From Methanobacteriota archaeon (GTDB taxonomy: Archaea; Methanobacteriota; Methanobacteria; Methanobacteriales; Methanobacteriaceae), in contig JAEYPF010000023.1 in NCBI GenBank assembly GCA_023411115.1, positions 1 through 43,810 on the forward strand: a stretch of 43,810 nucleotides of DNA. The letters run 5' to 3'. Shown here piece by piece: positions 1 to 8,542 of the stretch (its first letter is position 1; each line of letters begins with the position of its first letter). The position numbers were made by a program, and so were the translations under genes. The notes beneath the pieces are model-generated. The model had not been told where the DNA came from. It searched no databases and saw only the letters and a list, made by a program, of their open reading frames with translations.

Positions 1-1
1 T

Positions 2-109
2 GTCATCGTTATAGCGATAGCTGCATTATTGATCTACAACAGTTACTTCAAACAGACTAATCTTAACTCTGCAGAAGATATAGCTTCAGTAAGAGGAAGT
101 GTCAAATAA
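2..109 (+). CDS. C-terminal end of a membrane protein (5' truncated by window edge)
   Basis: An open frame enters from the left edge and ends at TAA 107-109, giving 35 residues. The first ~16 are a hydrophobic stretch (VIVIAIAALLIYNSYF) and the rest a short polar tail (KQTNLNSAEDIASVRGSVK). It therefore looks like a protein ending in one membrane segment with a short tail. The family cannot be named from this fragment. It is convergent with the oligosaccharyltransferase gene and is followed by a hairpin plus T-rich terminator. Confidence 0.6.
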   Translation, partial: VIVIAIAALLIYNSYFKQTNLNSAEDIASVRGSVK

Positions 110-127
110 GTAAATAGTAGATAAAGA

Positions 128-165
128 AGAACTATATTTCTATAGTTCTCTATTTTTTATTTTTA
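128..165 (+). terminator. Hairpin and T-rich terminator
   Basis: A perfect 9-bp stem (AGAACTATA / TATAGTTCT, 128-136 and 141-149) with a TTTC loop is followed by a T-rich run to 165. It sits 18 bp after the stop of the truncated plus-strand gene, between convergent genes. Confidence 0.6.
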
Positions 166-180
166 AATTTCAATGTGAAT

Positions 181-2337
181 TTAATATCTGGATTTCCACA
201 CCACTGCATTGTTATTTTTATATATTGCTTTAAAATTTGTTAGATCACTTTTTTCAATTACTAACTGAGTAAATAATGAATTTTCATACCCCTTATCTAT
301 GAGGACTGATTTATTAAAGTCCATATCGATTATAACGCTAAAATCACTGTTTTTATCAATATAATATTGTTTAACTTTGCCTTTATCACTTATTATAACT
401 GAATATGGAACTCTTTTGTTCCATATTACATGTCCTGTATTTAGATTCATTGAAATGCCGTTGGTACTGTTTAAAGTATCACCATTTATACTGGTGTTTC
501 CAAAAGTATATGTGAGATCATTTCCTTTTAATAGGTTAAAATCCCATGAACCAAAATAAAAGGTCCAGTAACCTTTGTTAATCATTCCATTGGTTGTCAC
601 AAGTACAAAAGGCCGCGGATTATCAGGATGAGTATAATTTAAAACTGTTTGAGCTTCCAATATACTTAAACCATATTTTTTTGTCATTACAGTCATTGCT
701 TCGTCTTTGCTGAGTCCTAGTGTGTTATTTAAAATTTCAACAGTTTTTGTTGTATTTTTAGTATAATTATCTAAAGTTAAATAGCCCATATCTCCGTTAG
801 TGGCAATCATTTTGAAAATACCTAAAGATAGGCTCTCATTATCTGTTTCAAAAGCCTTATAGATCCAGTATGTCCGGGGTGAATTTTGTGATCCACCATC
901 AATGGAAACGTAACGTTTGGTAGCTAATGAAAACAAATGCCCATAACTCCAATCTGAAATTATTACGGTGTCACTGGAGGTGTTATTACTGATCCATTGG
1001 GAAACATCCCAAAGATCATCATTTGCCCCTGGAACGAATGCCGGAAGTGTATTGTAATCATTTAAAATTCCCGTGAATGTAACTAAAAGTACAATTCCAA
1101 TAGAAATTAATTTAATGAACTGTTTTCTGTGGGGTACATTGAATTTCGTATTTTCTTTTAGCCGATAAAAATATCCAGCACAAATCCCCACCATGACCCC
1201 TGAACTAATAACAAATGGGGGTATAAGAATCATCAAAAATCTTTCCCCTTGCATAATGGCTAAAAATCCAATTATGGCCCAAAAAACAAGGATTATGAAT
1301 AAAAACCATGTAAATTTATTTAAATAACTTTTTTTTAATTTGTTGTTTATCATTATTCTAAATATCCATATAATACCTAAAATTCCTGCAAAAAAAGAAA
1401 ATCCCAGGCCCGAAACAACATCCTCAAATGAGGCATGTCCCATTTCACCAACAGAAAGATAAATACCTGGCCATAAACTAGTATTCGCCTGAATAAACTG
1501 AAAAGGGGCGATAAAACTTGAAATATTTGAGATATCTGGGATAATTATAAAAAGAATTGTTAAAGCTATAAATAAGCCTGAAACCTGTAAAACGTTTTTA
1601 ACTTTAAATCTTATTAATTTATACAGGAGGATATAAATTAAAAAGGACAATACAATTATATAAAAGACATATGTCCAACCTTCCCATGCTATTGAAAAAA
1701 GAAACATGAAAAATGCAGCTAAAAAAGCAAAAAGTACTCTTTTATTATCTTTTGCATTAACTGCTTCTGCAATGGACCAAATGATCAAAAGGGGGAACAG
1801 GATATTAAACATATCCGTATCAAACCAGCCTGGAACTGTTCTAACAAAGTAAAATGGAACTGTTACAGTCAGGATTCCTGCAGCTGCAGCTCCATATCCA
1901 TTTGTAAACCTTCTTACAAAAAGGTAAGCAACTATTCCTGCAAGTGGTGCAATAAACGCAGGTAGCCAAAAGCAAACTACAAGCAGGGGTATATTAATAA
2001 ATAAGTTTGACAGTTTGTAGAACAACACAGCTAAATAAGCTAAGAGTGGCGGATATTCTGCGGATCTTCCTGGCGGATAATAAGAATGTAAATCCCATTG
2101 GGTACCATTTATAATCACGTCTCCAAAATAACCGTGTTCAAGATAATTTTTGGTTAACCTGTAATTGTAGTATGAATCTAACTCATACATGTAGGGAAGA
2201 CCATTTTGATCTTGATAAAAAGCTTTTTCATTATCTGGAACCCCTGAAATATTGGCTGATTCAATCCTGAGGAAGAATCCAATGGAGAATATAATGAAAA
2301 TAATAGCAAATAATGTTATTGTTTCTTTTTTTGACAT
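181..2337 (-). CDS. aglB: Archaeal oligosaccharyltransferase, STT3/AglB family
   Basis: A 718-residue multi-pass membrane protein. It is predicted to transfer a preassembled glycan from dolichyl phosphate to Asn in N-x-S/T sequons on the outer face of the membrane. Visible STT3 hallmarks: a first acidic motif in ELDSYYNY (D54) just after TM1; the second DxD, DTD at 173-175 in VPGWFDTD; an SVSE/TIXE-like SVGE at 295-298; a conserved Arg in GERFLM (about 366); and, after the last membrane segment, DWSYG at 462-466, the methanogen version of WWDYG, opening the soluble C-terminal domain. Length fits short AglB proteins. It lies at the end of a glycosyltransferase island, which supports the role. 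The family call is firm; the glycan is unknown. Confidence 0.9.
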   Translation of the reverse strand: MSKKETITLFAIIFIIFSIGFFLRIESANISGVPDNEKAFYQDQNGLPYMYELDSYYNYRLTKNYLEHGYFGDVIINGTQWDLHSYYPPGRSAEYPPLLAYLAVLFYKLSNLFINIPLLVVCFWLPAFIAPLAGIVAYLFVRRFTNGYGAAAAGILTVTVPFYFVRTVPGWFDTDMFNILFPLLIIWSIAEAVNAKDNKRVLFAFLAAFFMFLFSIAWEGWTYVFYIIVLSFLIYILLYKLIRFKVKNVLQVSGLFIALTILFIIIPDISNISSFIAPFQFIQANTSLWPGIYLSVGEMGHASFEDVVSGLGFSFFAGILGIIWIFRIMINNKLKKSYLNKFTWFLFIILVFWAIIGFLAIMQGERFLMILIPPFVISSGVMVGICAGYFYRLKENTKFNVPHRKQFIKLISIGIVLLVTFTGILNDYNTLPAFVPGANDDLWDVSQWISNNTSSDTVIISDWSYGHLFSLATKRYVSIDGGSQNSPRTYWIYKAFETDNESLSLGIFKMIATNGDMGYLTLDNYTKNTTKTVEILNNTLGLSKDEAMTVMTKKYGLSILEAQTVLNYTHPDNPRPFVLVTTNGMINKGYWTFYFGSWDFNLLKGNDLTYTFGNTSINGDTLNSTNGISMNLNTGHVIWNKRVPYSVIISDKGKVKQYYIDKNSDFSVIIDMDFNKSVLIDKGYENSLFTQLVIEKSDLTNFKAIYKNNNAVVWKSRY

Positions 2338-2376
2338 TTTTATTCCTATTTTGTTTGTTAATTCCAGTATTGGGTT

Positions 2377-3984
2377 TTAATTCTTAATCTTTGCATATAT
2401 TTTTAGTCCGTCTATTTTTCCCGCTGTTATCTCTTTATATTCTGTAAATGTGATATTCTCATTGTCATACCAGAACTCGGAATTTGGTAATTTTGCACTT
2501 TTATCTTTATCCCACACAAAATAATAATCGATATTATTGTTCTCTAATTCTTTCTGTAGATCGTATGAATTATTAGTTTTCTTGGGCTGCCCATAATATT
2601 TAGCACTTAAAAAATAGCAAATACTCAATGTTGGTCCATTCCAGTGGTTAGAAGCAATATTTCCATGTATTCCATATTCATCCTTTAATGTAGTGCTTAA
2701 ACTATAACCTGAATCATCAGTACTGCCAAATGAAATCACCTCGCTTACAGGTTCAACTGTAAATGAAACTATCAAAATAATTAATAAAATATTTCTCAAA
2801 GCCGGTGTGAGAATTCTATTTTTATATAAACTATTGATTAAATAAAAGCTCATTAAAATTATTAAAAGGAATATAAAGAAAAAATATCTCCATTCAACAG
2901 CAATAAATATGTATCCTCCAGCGTAAATTAAGATAGTTACTAATAGATACGCTATTGTGTTTTTTGAAACTTTTTCAGATTTGGGTCTAAAAATAAACAA
3001 CAAACTTGAAATTATTATTATAAATGTTATAAGGAAATAGGATTCTATTATATGGATTGTGCGGGTAATATTGTACCATATTAATTTTAATTCATATTCA
3101 AAATGCTCCCTTGAGTCGAAGGGACTCCAAAGCTTAAGTTTGGTGGATGAAGGTTCATCCCAGATACTGATAGCGTTTTTGTTTGGAGGTTTAACAAGGC
3201 CGGTATAATAAAATGGATATGTTGGGTAATCGGGACCGGCTATTGCGTGATTATATTCTCCTGCAGTTGAAATGGTTAATTTTCCATATTTTTCACTTAT
3301 TGCACCCACCCATAATCCACTTATTAAGAAGAATACTAAAAGACCCAGAGTCATGTTTTTAAGTACATTCCTCTTTTTAAAACTGTTTACACCTTTAAAA
3401 TAATAAATCAAATTAAATAAGATAAAATGAATTACAAAAAATAGGAAAAGATAATTTTTAGTAAAATAAGCTATAGCACCAGTAAAACCACATAAAATCC
3501 CGTTAAGCCAGTTATTTGAGTATTCAGGATCAAATATTATACTTAAATAGTAAATAAGAATAAGCGTTGCTAATAAATCAGGAGTGTTGTATATTAATGA
3601 GAAAAATAAAATTGAAGGAACAGCAGCAAATATAATTGCATTTTTAACCACCCCATTCATTCCAAGTGTCTGAGATAGTTTTCTTATACCGATTATTGTG
3701 AAAAATCCTATGGTCAAAGATAAAATTTTAGATACATACATTGCATAGAGCGGTGTATAGCCAATTAACAAAAATGGAGCTATTAACCATGAATAAAGGG
3801 GGCTCCAGTATCCATTAATTGCATCTACCCAGTCCCCCATTGCATACTCATGAGCAATATTAATATATGAAATCTCATCTCCAAGTATATGTTGATAATA
3901 ATGTAAAGCGAAGATAGATAGCAATGAATATAAAGCTAAAGCAAGTATTAAATCCCAGTTATTCTTTAAAAGAGATCTGTTCAT
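2377..3984 (-). CDS. ArnT/PMT-like membrane glycosyltransferase (GT39/GT-C type)
   Basis: A 535-residue protein with about 10-12 hydrophobic segments and a short soluble C-terminus. Near the N-terminus, GDEISY (D36-E37) occupies the place of the acidic catalytic pair in the first outer loop of GT-C enzymes that use polyprenyl-phosphate sugars. It probably adds a sugar to the lipid-linked glycan or to protein on the outer face. The start has a GAGGA ribosome binding site 7 bases upstream. It lies 39 bp upstream of aglB on the same strand and is probably co-transcribed with it. It is not closely similar to the two GT-C paralogues at 12.3-16 kb. Donor and acceptor are unknown. Confidence 0.7.
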   Translation of the reverse strand: MNRSLLKNNWDLILALALYSLLSIFALHYYQHILGDEISYINIAHEYAMGDWVDAINGYWSPLYSWLIAPFLLIGYTPLYAMYVSKILSLTIGFFTIIGIRKLSQTLGMNGVVKNAIIFAAVPSILFFSLIYNTPDLLATLILIYYLSIIFDPEYSNNWLNGILCGFTGAIAYFTKNYLFLFFVIHFILFNLIYYFKGVNSFKKRNVLKNMTLGLLVFFLISGLWVGAISEKYGKLTISTAGEYNHAIAGPDYPTYPFYYTGLVKPPNKNAISIWDEPSSTKLKLWSPFDSREHFEYELKLIWYNITRTIHIIESYFLITFIIIISSLLFIFRPKSEKVSKNTIAYLLVTILIYAGGYIFIAVEWRYFFFIFLLIILMSFYLINSLYKNRILTPALRNILLIILIVSFTVEPVSEVISFGSTDDSGYSLSTTLKDEYGIHGNIASNHWNGPTLSICYFLSAKYYGQPKKTNNSYDLQKELENNNIDYYFVWDKDKSAKLPNSEFWYDNENITFTEYKEITAGKIDGLKIYAKIKN

Positions 3985-4067
3985 TCTGTTTCCTCAAATA
4001 TTATAATTACTGTTAAACTGTAGGGCTATTTTAAAGTTAGGATAATGAATATTAATTTTAGGATTTA

Positions 4068-4083
4068 TTTAAACATGTTTAAA
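4068..4083. promoter_or_regulatory. 16-bp perfect palindrome, possible operator
   Basis: TTTAAACATGTTTAAA is a perfect palindrome in the 145-bp gap between divergent glycosyltransferase genes, about 15-30 bp upstream of the TATA box of the plus-strand gene. An operator role is inferred from position and symmetry; low-complexity AT DNA makes chance palindromes fairly common here. Confidence 0.35.
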
Positions 4084-4097
4084 ATTCAATAGAAAAA

Positions 4098-4107
4098 AAC
4101 ATATAAC
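4098..4107 (+). promoter_or_regulatory. TATA box of a leaderless GT2 gene
   Basis: AAC-ATATAAC preceded by an A-rich BRE-like run is centred about 27 bp before ATG 4130. No ribosome binding site precedes that ATG, so transcription should start at or within a few bases of the start codon. Confidence 0.5.
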
Positions 4108-4129
4108 TTAGTCATTACTACAAAATATC

Positions 4130-5068
4130 ATGAAAGTTTCTGTAATTATTCCGATGTACAACGAAGAAGAAAATGTTTTAAAAACATTGACTGAAGTTGA
4201 CGATGTGTTAAACAACTATAAAGATTATGAGATTATTATTGTTGATGATGGAAGTCATGATGATACCTTTAAATTAGCCAGTGGTGCTGCAGCTGAAAAC
4301 CCACATATAAAAATATTGAGCTATCCAGTAAACAAGGGAATGGGCGGAGCGCTAAGAACAGGTTTTAAAAAAGCTGATGGTGATGTTATTATTACCATCG
4401 ATGCGGATTTAAGTTATAAACCCTGTTATATTCCTAAATTAATTGATGGGCTTGATGAGTCAACAGATATCGTAATTGGGTCTCAATACATGGATGGTGG
4501 AAAAACTGAGGATATACCTCGTTATAGACTATTTATAAGTAAAATGGCCAACAAAATCGTTGGTTATGCCATGGCGGACAATATCAGTACGGTAACGGGT
4601 GTTTTTAGAGCATATCGAAAGAAAGTTTTGGATTCAGTTGAATTGAATTCCAATGGAACTGAAATTAACCCTGAAATACTGTCAAAGGCAAATGCAATAG
4701 GTTATAAGATTAAAGAAGTTCCAGTTACATTGGGCGGCAGAGAACTTGGAGAATCCAAGATAAAGATTAAATCAACAACAATCTCCCATTTACTATTTAC
4801 TTTCTATGAAAAACCTATGATGTTATTCGGCGCTATTGGGCTCATTTTGTTATTTATAGGATTAATAAGTGCATTATATTTATTTTATCAGTTTGTTATG
4901 GGAAAATTAGATCCTACAAGACCGTTAATGCTGTTTATGGTTCTAATGATACTTTCTGGAATTCAAATATTGATTTTCGGATTTGTTGCTACCCAAATAA
5001 GCCTTCTTAAAAGGGAAATTTATATCGTACAGAAGGAAAATAAACTGCTCCGAAAAAAATTAGAATAG
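4130..5068 (+). CDS. Polyprenyl-phosphate glycosyltransferase (GT2, dolichol-phosphate-mannose synthase-like)
   Basis: A 312-residue protein. It opens with the GT2 core VSVIIPMYNEEENV, then the nucleotide-binding IIIVDDGS (D39-D40) and the metal-binding DAD at 91-93. The domain ends near residue 225 and is followed by two membrane segments (about 230-258 and 265-288) and a short basic tail. This layout is that of DPM1/AglD-like enzymes, which charge dolichyl phosphate with a sugar for use by GT-C enzymes such as those nearby. The sugar is unknown. The message is probably leaderless: a TATA box lies about 27 bp upstream and there is no ribosome binding site. It is first in a three-gene plus-strand set. 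Confidence 0.82.
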   Translation: MKVSVIIPMYNEEENVLKTLTEVDDVLNNYKDYEIIIVDDGSHDDTFKLASGAAAENPHIKILSYPVNKGMGGALRTGFKKADGDVIITIDADLSYKPCYIPKLIDGLDESTDIVIGSQYMDGGKTEDIPRYRLFISKMANKIVGYAMADNISTVTGVFRAYRKKVLDSVELNSNGTEINPEILSKANAIGYKIKEVPVTLGGRELGESKIKIKSTTISHLLFTFYEKPMMLFGAIGLILLFIGLISALYLFYQFVMGKLDPTRPLMLFMVLMILSGIQILIFGFVATQISLLKREIYIVQKENKLLRKKLE

Positions 5069-5118
5069 GCACTTATGTATCTTGAACATTAACATAGATA
5101 GTATTATACAGTGTAAAT

Positions 5119-6291
5119 ATGAAAATAATCCAGATTTTGCCTCATTCGCTTTCACCACACAATAAAACGGCTGATCCTCGATTTTATGAGGATGACTGGC
5201 ATGTAAAGGTATCTAAACGAATTAAAAAAATTTCAAATGATTATGAAATTGAATGTTGGCGTCCAGAAAAGAATTTAAAGAAAATGTATGTTAGAACTGG
5301 TGATGACGGCATAATTTATAAAATATTTCCATCTAGATACCTTTCAAAATTTGAATATTCTCCTTTAATGTTAAATGAATTAAAAAAAATGATGCATAAC
5401 ACTGAAATTTTATTGCATTTTCATGGAATATTTTATCCCAATACTTACCATATTTTAAGGTCAATTCCAGATCAAATTCCAGTGATTGCACAATCACATG
5501 CATCTTCACCTACTCTAATCCGTTCTTTATTTAATGGAACTCCTTTAATGCTTTTAGAGCCCTTCGAATCTTTGATACAAAAAACTTATTTTAAAAAAGT
5601 GGATCAATTTTTCTGTTTAAATGAGGAAGAAAAAAAAGAATTTTCTAAATATGGGAATGCAATCATACAACCAATGGGAATAGATTTTAATAAATTTAAA
5701 CCAATTAAAAAGGAAACTGCTTTGAAAGCATTCGGGTTAGAAGATAAGAAGTATATTCTCTATGTGGGTAGGCTGGTTGAAATAAAGGGAATAAATTATT
5801 TAATTAGGGGAGTTAAAGATATTTTATCTAAATATGATATAACTCTCCTTATAGCTGGTGAAGGCCCCTATAAGGATGAATTAAATAATTTAATTGAAGA
5901 TTTAGGGATTTCTGATTATGTTGAATTTATGGGTTTCGTAGAAAATGAAAAATTGCCTTATCTTTATAACATTGCAGATACAACGATTTTCCCGAGTGTA
6001 ATGGAACCTTATGGGGTTGTGCCAATTGAATCATTAGCCTGCCAAACTTCTTTGATTGCAACAAATGTGGGGGCTATTCCTGAAATAACAAGTCATTTTA
6101 GGGGAGGATATCAAGTTGTGCCTGTTCGTGATTCTAAAGTTATAACCAATGCTCTTAATGAAGTTATATCTGGAAAAATCAGCAAACATGATATAGATCG
6201 TGAAAATGGAAAAAAATATCATGATTGGGATAGCATAATCAAGAATACAGTGGCAGTATACGAAAAGCTTTATGGGGAGTACTATGGATAA
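5119..6291 (+). CDS. Glycosyltransferase, GT4 family
   Basis: A 390-residue cytoplasmic GT-B fold enzyme. The C-terminal half has the GT4 sugar-nucleotide site: VGRLVEIKGINYLI near residues 216-230, AGEGPY about 247-252, and the EX7E motif in MEPYGVVPIESLA near 300. The N-terminal half is the acceptor domain, including LHFHGIFYP. It probably adds an internal sugar to the surface glycan. It follows the DPM1-like gene by 50 bp and overlaps the next glycosyltransferase by a few bases, so all three are likely one transcript. Substrates cannot be read from sequence. Confidence 0.82.
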   Translation: MKIIQILPHSLSPHNKTADPRFYEDDWHVKVSKRIKKISNDYEIECWRPEKNLKKMYVRTGDDGIIYKIFPSRYLSKFEYSPLMLNELKKMMHNTEILLHFHGIFYPNTYHILRSIPDQIPVIAQSHASSPTLIRSLFNGTPLMLLEPFESLIQKTYFKKVDQFFCLNEEEKKEFSKYGNAIIQPMGIDFNKFKPIKKETALKAFGLEDKKYILYVGRLVEIKGINYLIRGVKDILSKYDITLLIAGEGPYKDELNNLIEDLGISDYVEFMGFVENEKLPYLYNIADTTIFPSVMEPYGVVPIESLACQTSLIATNVGAIPEITSHFRGGYQVVPVRDSKVITNALNEVISGKISKHDIDRENGKKYHDWDSIIKNTVAVYEKLYGEYYG

Positions 6292-7321
6292 TGAGAAATA
6301 TCCAAATGTTTCAGTGATAATTATAAATTGGAACGGCTGGAAAGATACTATTGAGTGTCTTGAGTCTTTATATCAAATAAATTATCCTAATTTTGAGGTA
6401 ATTGTAGTGGATAATGGTTCACAGGATGAATCGCTTGAAAAAATCAGAAATTATGCTATGGGTAAAATAAAAGTTAAATCCGAATTTTTTGAGTATGATT
6501 CCATTAATAAACCTCTGAGAATCATTGAATGTACAAAAGACGAATCTGAATCAATAAAATTTGAAAAAACCATTGATTCAACTTCAAAAAGGTTGATACT
6601 AATAAAAAACCTTGAAAATTATGGCTTTGCAGAGGGAAATAATATCGGAATGAGGTATGCTCTAAATAAGCTGAACTCTGATTATATTCTTCTTTTAAAT
6701 AATGATACAGTCGTTGAAAAGGATTTTCTAAAGGAAATGGTAATTACTGGCGAAAGTAATGGAAATATGGGGATAATAGGTCCAAAAATCTATTATTATA
6801 ACGAACCGAACGTGATATGGTGCATTGGTGGAAAAATAGACTGGAAATTTGCCAGGGGATTGCATGTTGGAATAAATGAAGTTGATGAAGGCCAGTACAA
6901 TAAAATAAGGGAATTTGATTATATAAGCGGATCGGCATTCCTCATTAAAAAAGAAGTCATTGAAAAGATAGGTTTTATGGATAAAACGTTTTTTTTGTAC
7001 TTTGAAGAAACAGATCTTGCACTGCGGGCAGCTAAAGGAGGATATAAAAGAGTTTATACTCCTGGAGCAAAAGTATGGCATAAGGTGTCTAAATCTGGCG
7101 GTGGGATAACTAAACCAATTGGGTTGTATTATATAACCCGTAATAGATGGCTGTTTATGAAAAAATGGGCTAAAAAGAGCAATTACATGTTTTTTGTAGC
7201 TTATCAGGCTGTTGGTGCCATTGTACTGCCCATAGTTTTGAGTATATACTACAGAAACTGGGGGCTTTTTAAAGCATATTACAATGGCCTGTTAAATGGA
7301 GCATTTAAGTCAAACAGTTGA
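6284..7321 (+). CDS. Glycosyltransferase, GT2 family (rhamnosyltransferase-like)
   Basis: A 345-residue GT2 enzyme with VSVIIINWNGW at the N-terminus, VVDNGSQ (nucleotide site), ENYGFAEGNNIG, a DxD-equivalent LLNNDT, and the later EETDLALRA motif typical of WbbL-type rhamnosyltransferases. A long insert follows the first motif. No large membrane domain is present, only a hydrophobic patch near the C-terminus. The chosen start at 6284 has GGGGAG four bases upstream and overlaps the end of the preceding GT4 gene; an alternative in-frame ATG at 6272 adds four residues. It probably adds a sugar to the growing lipid-linked glycan. Confidence 0.8.
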   Translation: MDNEKYPNVSVIIINWNGWKDTIECLESLYQINYPNFEVIVVDNGSQDESLEKIRNYAMGKIKVKSEFFEYDSINKPLRIIECTKDESESIKFEKTIDSTSKRLILIKNLENYGFAEGNNIGMRYALNKLNSDYILLLNNDTVVEKDFLKEMVITGESNGNMGIIGPKIYYYNEPNVIWCIGGKIDWKFARGLHVGINEVDEGQYNKIREFDYISGSAFLIKKEVIEKIGFMDKTFFLYFEETDLALRAAKGGYKRVYTPGAKVWHKVSKSGGGITKPIGLYYITRNRWLFMKKWAKKSNYMFFVAYQAVGAIVLPIVLSIYYRNWGLFKAYYNGLLNGAFKSNS

Positions 7322-7359
7322 ATAAAATTCATTAAATAGCCTTCAAAAGAGTTAAAAAA

Positions 7360-8532
7360 TTAATCAGCTATAAGTTCTTCCCACTGGTTAATTATTTTAT
7401 CTTTATCAAAATCTTTAGCTCTATTTAATCCAATGGAATATTTTTTTCTTAAATCCGGGTTTTCAATCATTTTTATCATTAAATCAGAAAGCATTTCTTC
7501 TGCAGTATCCAGTTTTTCTACTGAATTTTTCCATATTTTTTCAAAAGGCGCACTTAGAATCCCGTATTCTCCAAAATAGGGATAATTGATCTCCTGATTT
7601 ATATCAATATTTGGGCATAAACATTCTCTAGGGCCTGTTTTACAGTCTGTAGATATAACTGGTATACTCATGGATAGTGTTTCTATTAAAGTCAGGGGAA
7701 ATCCTTCCAGTAAAGAGCTTAAAATGAAACACTCACTCATCTTTAAGAAAGGATAAATATTTTCCTGATTTCCAAGTAAAAATACATTTTTTTCAAGGTT
7801 GAGTTCTTTTATCATTTCGGTTAACTTGGGGTTTAAATCTCCATCTCCTAAAATACATAGTTTAGCATTTTTATGCTTATCTGCAACTTTCTTGAAACTT
7901 CTTATCAGGAACCACTGGCCCTTTTGAAAACTTAGACGCCCAATATTAATAAAAACGAAGCCTTCATCAAATATTTCTTTATATTCTTCAGGCAGCCCTT
8001 CATCTGCTTTTTTCAGGTTTAATTGTATATCAATCATATTATATACGGTTAAAAGATTTGTCAATCTATACCTTTTCTGTAAAATGTCTTCAATGGCTTT
8101 TGAAACACAAATAACTTTGTCTGCTTTAGGATATAAGAATTTGATCCTATCGTATTTTGTTTTACGTGGTTCAGGGTATAAATGATGGGAAGCGTATATT
8201 CTGGCATCGTTCCCAAAATATTTACTTAAAACAGCCCTAAAATTTGCAACCTCGCCAACGCCTATAATAAGGTCAATTTCATTTTTTTTGCAGATTCTTT
8301 TAATTTTATAGGACATGATGAAAAAATCTTTGATTTTTGAAAGAATATTTTTAGTAGGATCTTCATTAAAAGTCAGGTATTCACCTTTAAATTCGTACTT
8401 GGGATCATCATCATATGAGGTTAAATAATGAATTTTATGGGTTTTTTTATGGAGTTCATTCCCTAAGAAAGCTGCAAATTTTTCTGCACCGCCTCCTAAG
8501 GCTAATGAATCTACTATTATTAAAATTTTCAT
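7360..8532 (-). CDS. Glycosyltransferase, GT4 family
   Basis: A 390-residue GT-B enzyme. The N-terminus has the glycine-rich acceptor-domain loop VDSLALGGGAEKFA. The C-terminal domain has NIGRLSFQKGQWFLI near 195, LGDGDL about 229, and the EX7E motif in LLEGFPLTLIE near 274-284. It is last in a minus-strand operon, 10 bp after the flippase gene, which points to the same glycan pathway. It is convergent with the GT2 gene. Donor and acceptor are unknown. Confidence 0.82.
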   Translation of the reverse strand: MKILIIVDSLALGGGAEKFAAFLGNELHKKTHKIHYLTSYDDDPKYEFKGEYLTFNEDPTKNILSKIKDFFIMSYKIKRICKKNEIDLIIGVGEVANFRAVLSKYFGNDARIYASHHLYPEPRKTKYDRIKFLYPKADKVICVSKAIEDILQKRYRLTNLLTVYNMIDIQLNLKKADEGLPEEYKEIFDEGFVFINIGRLSFQKGQWFLIRSFKKVADKHKNAKLCILGDGDLNPKLTEMIKELNLEKNVFLLGNQENIYPFLKMSECFILSSLLEGFPLTLIETLSMSIPVISTDCKTGPRECLCPNIDINQEINYPYFGEYGILSAPFEKIWKNSVEKLDTAEEMLSDLMIKMIENPDLRKKYSIGLNRAKDFDKDKIINQWEELIAD

Positions 8533-8542
8533 CCTTCACCTA

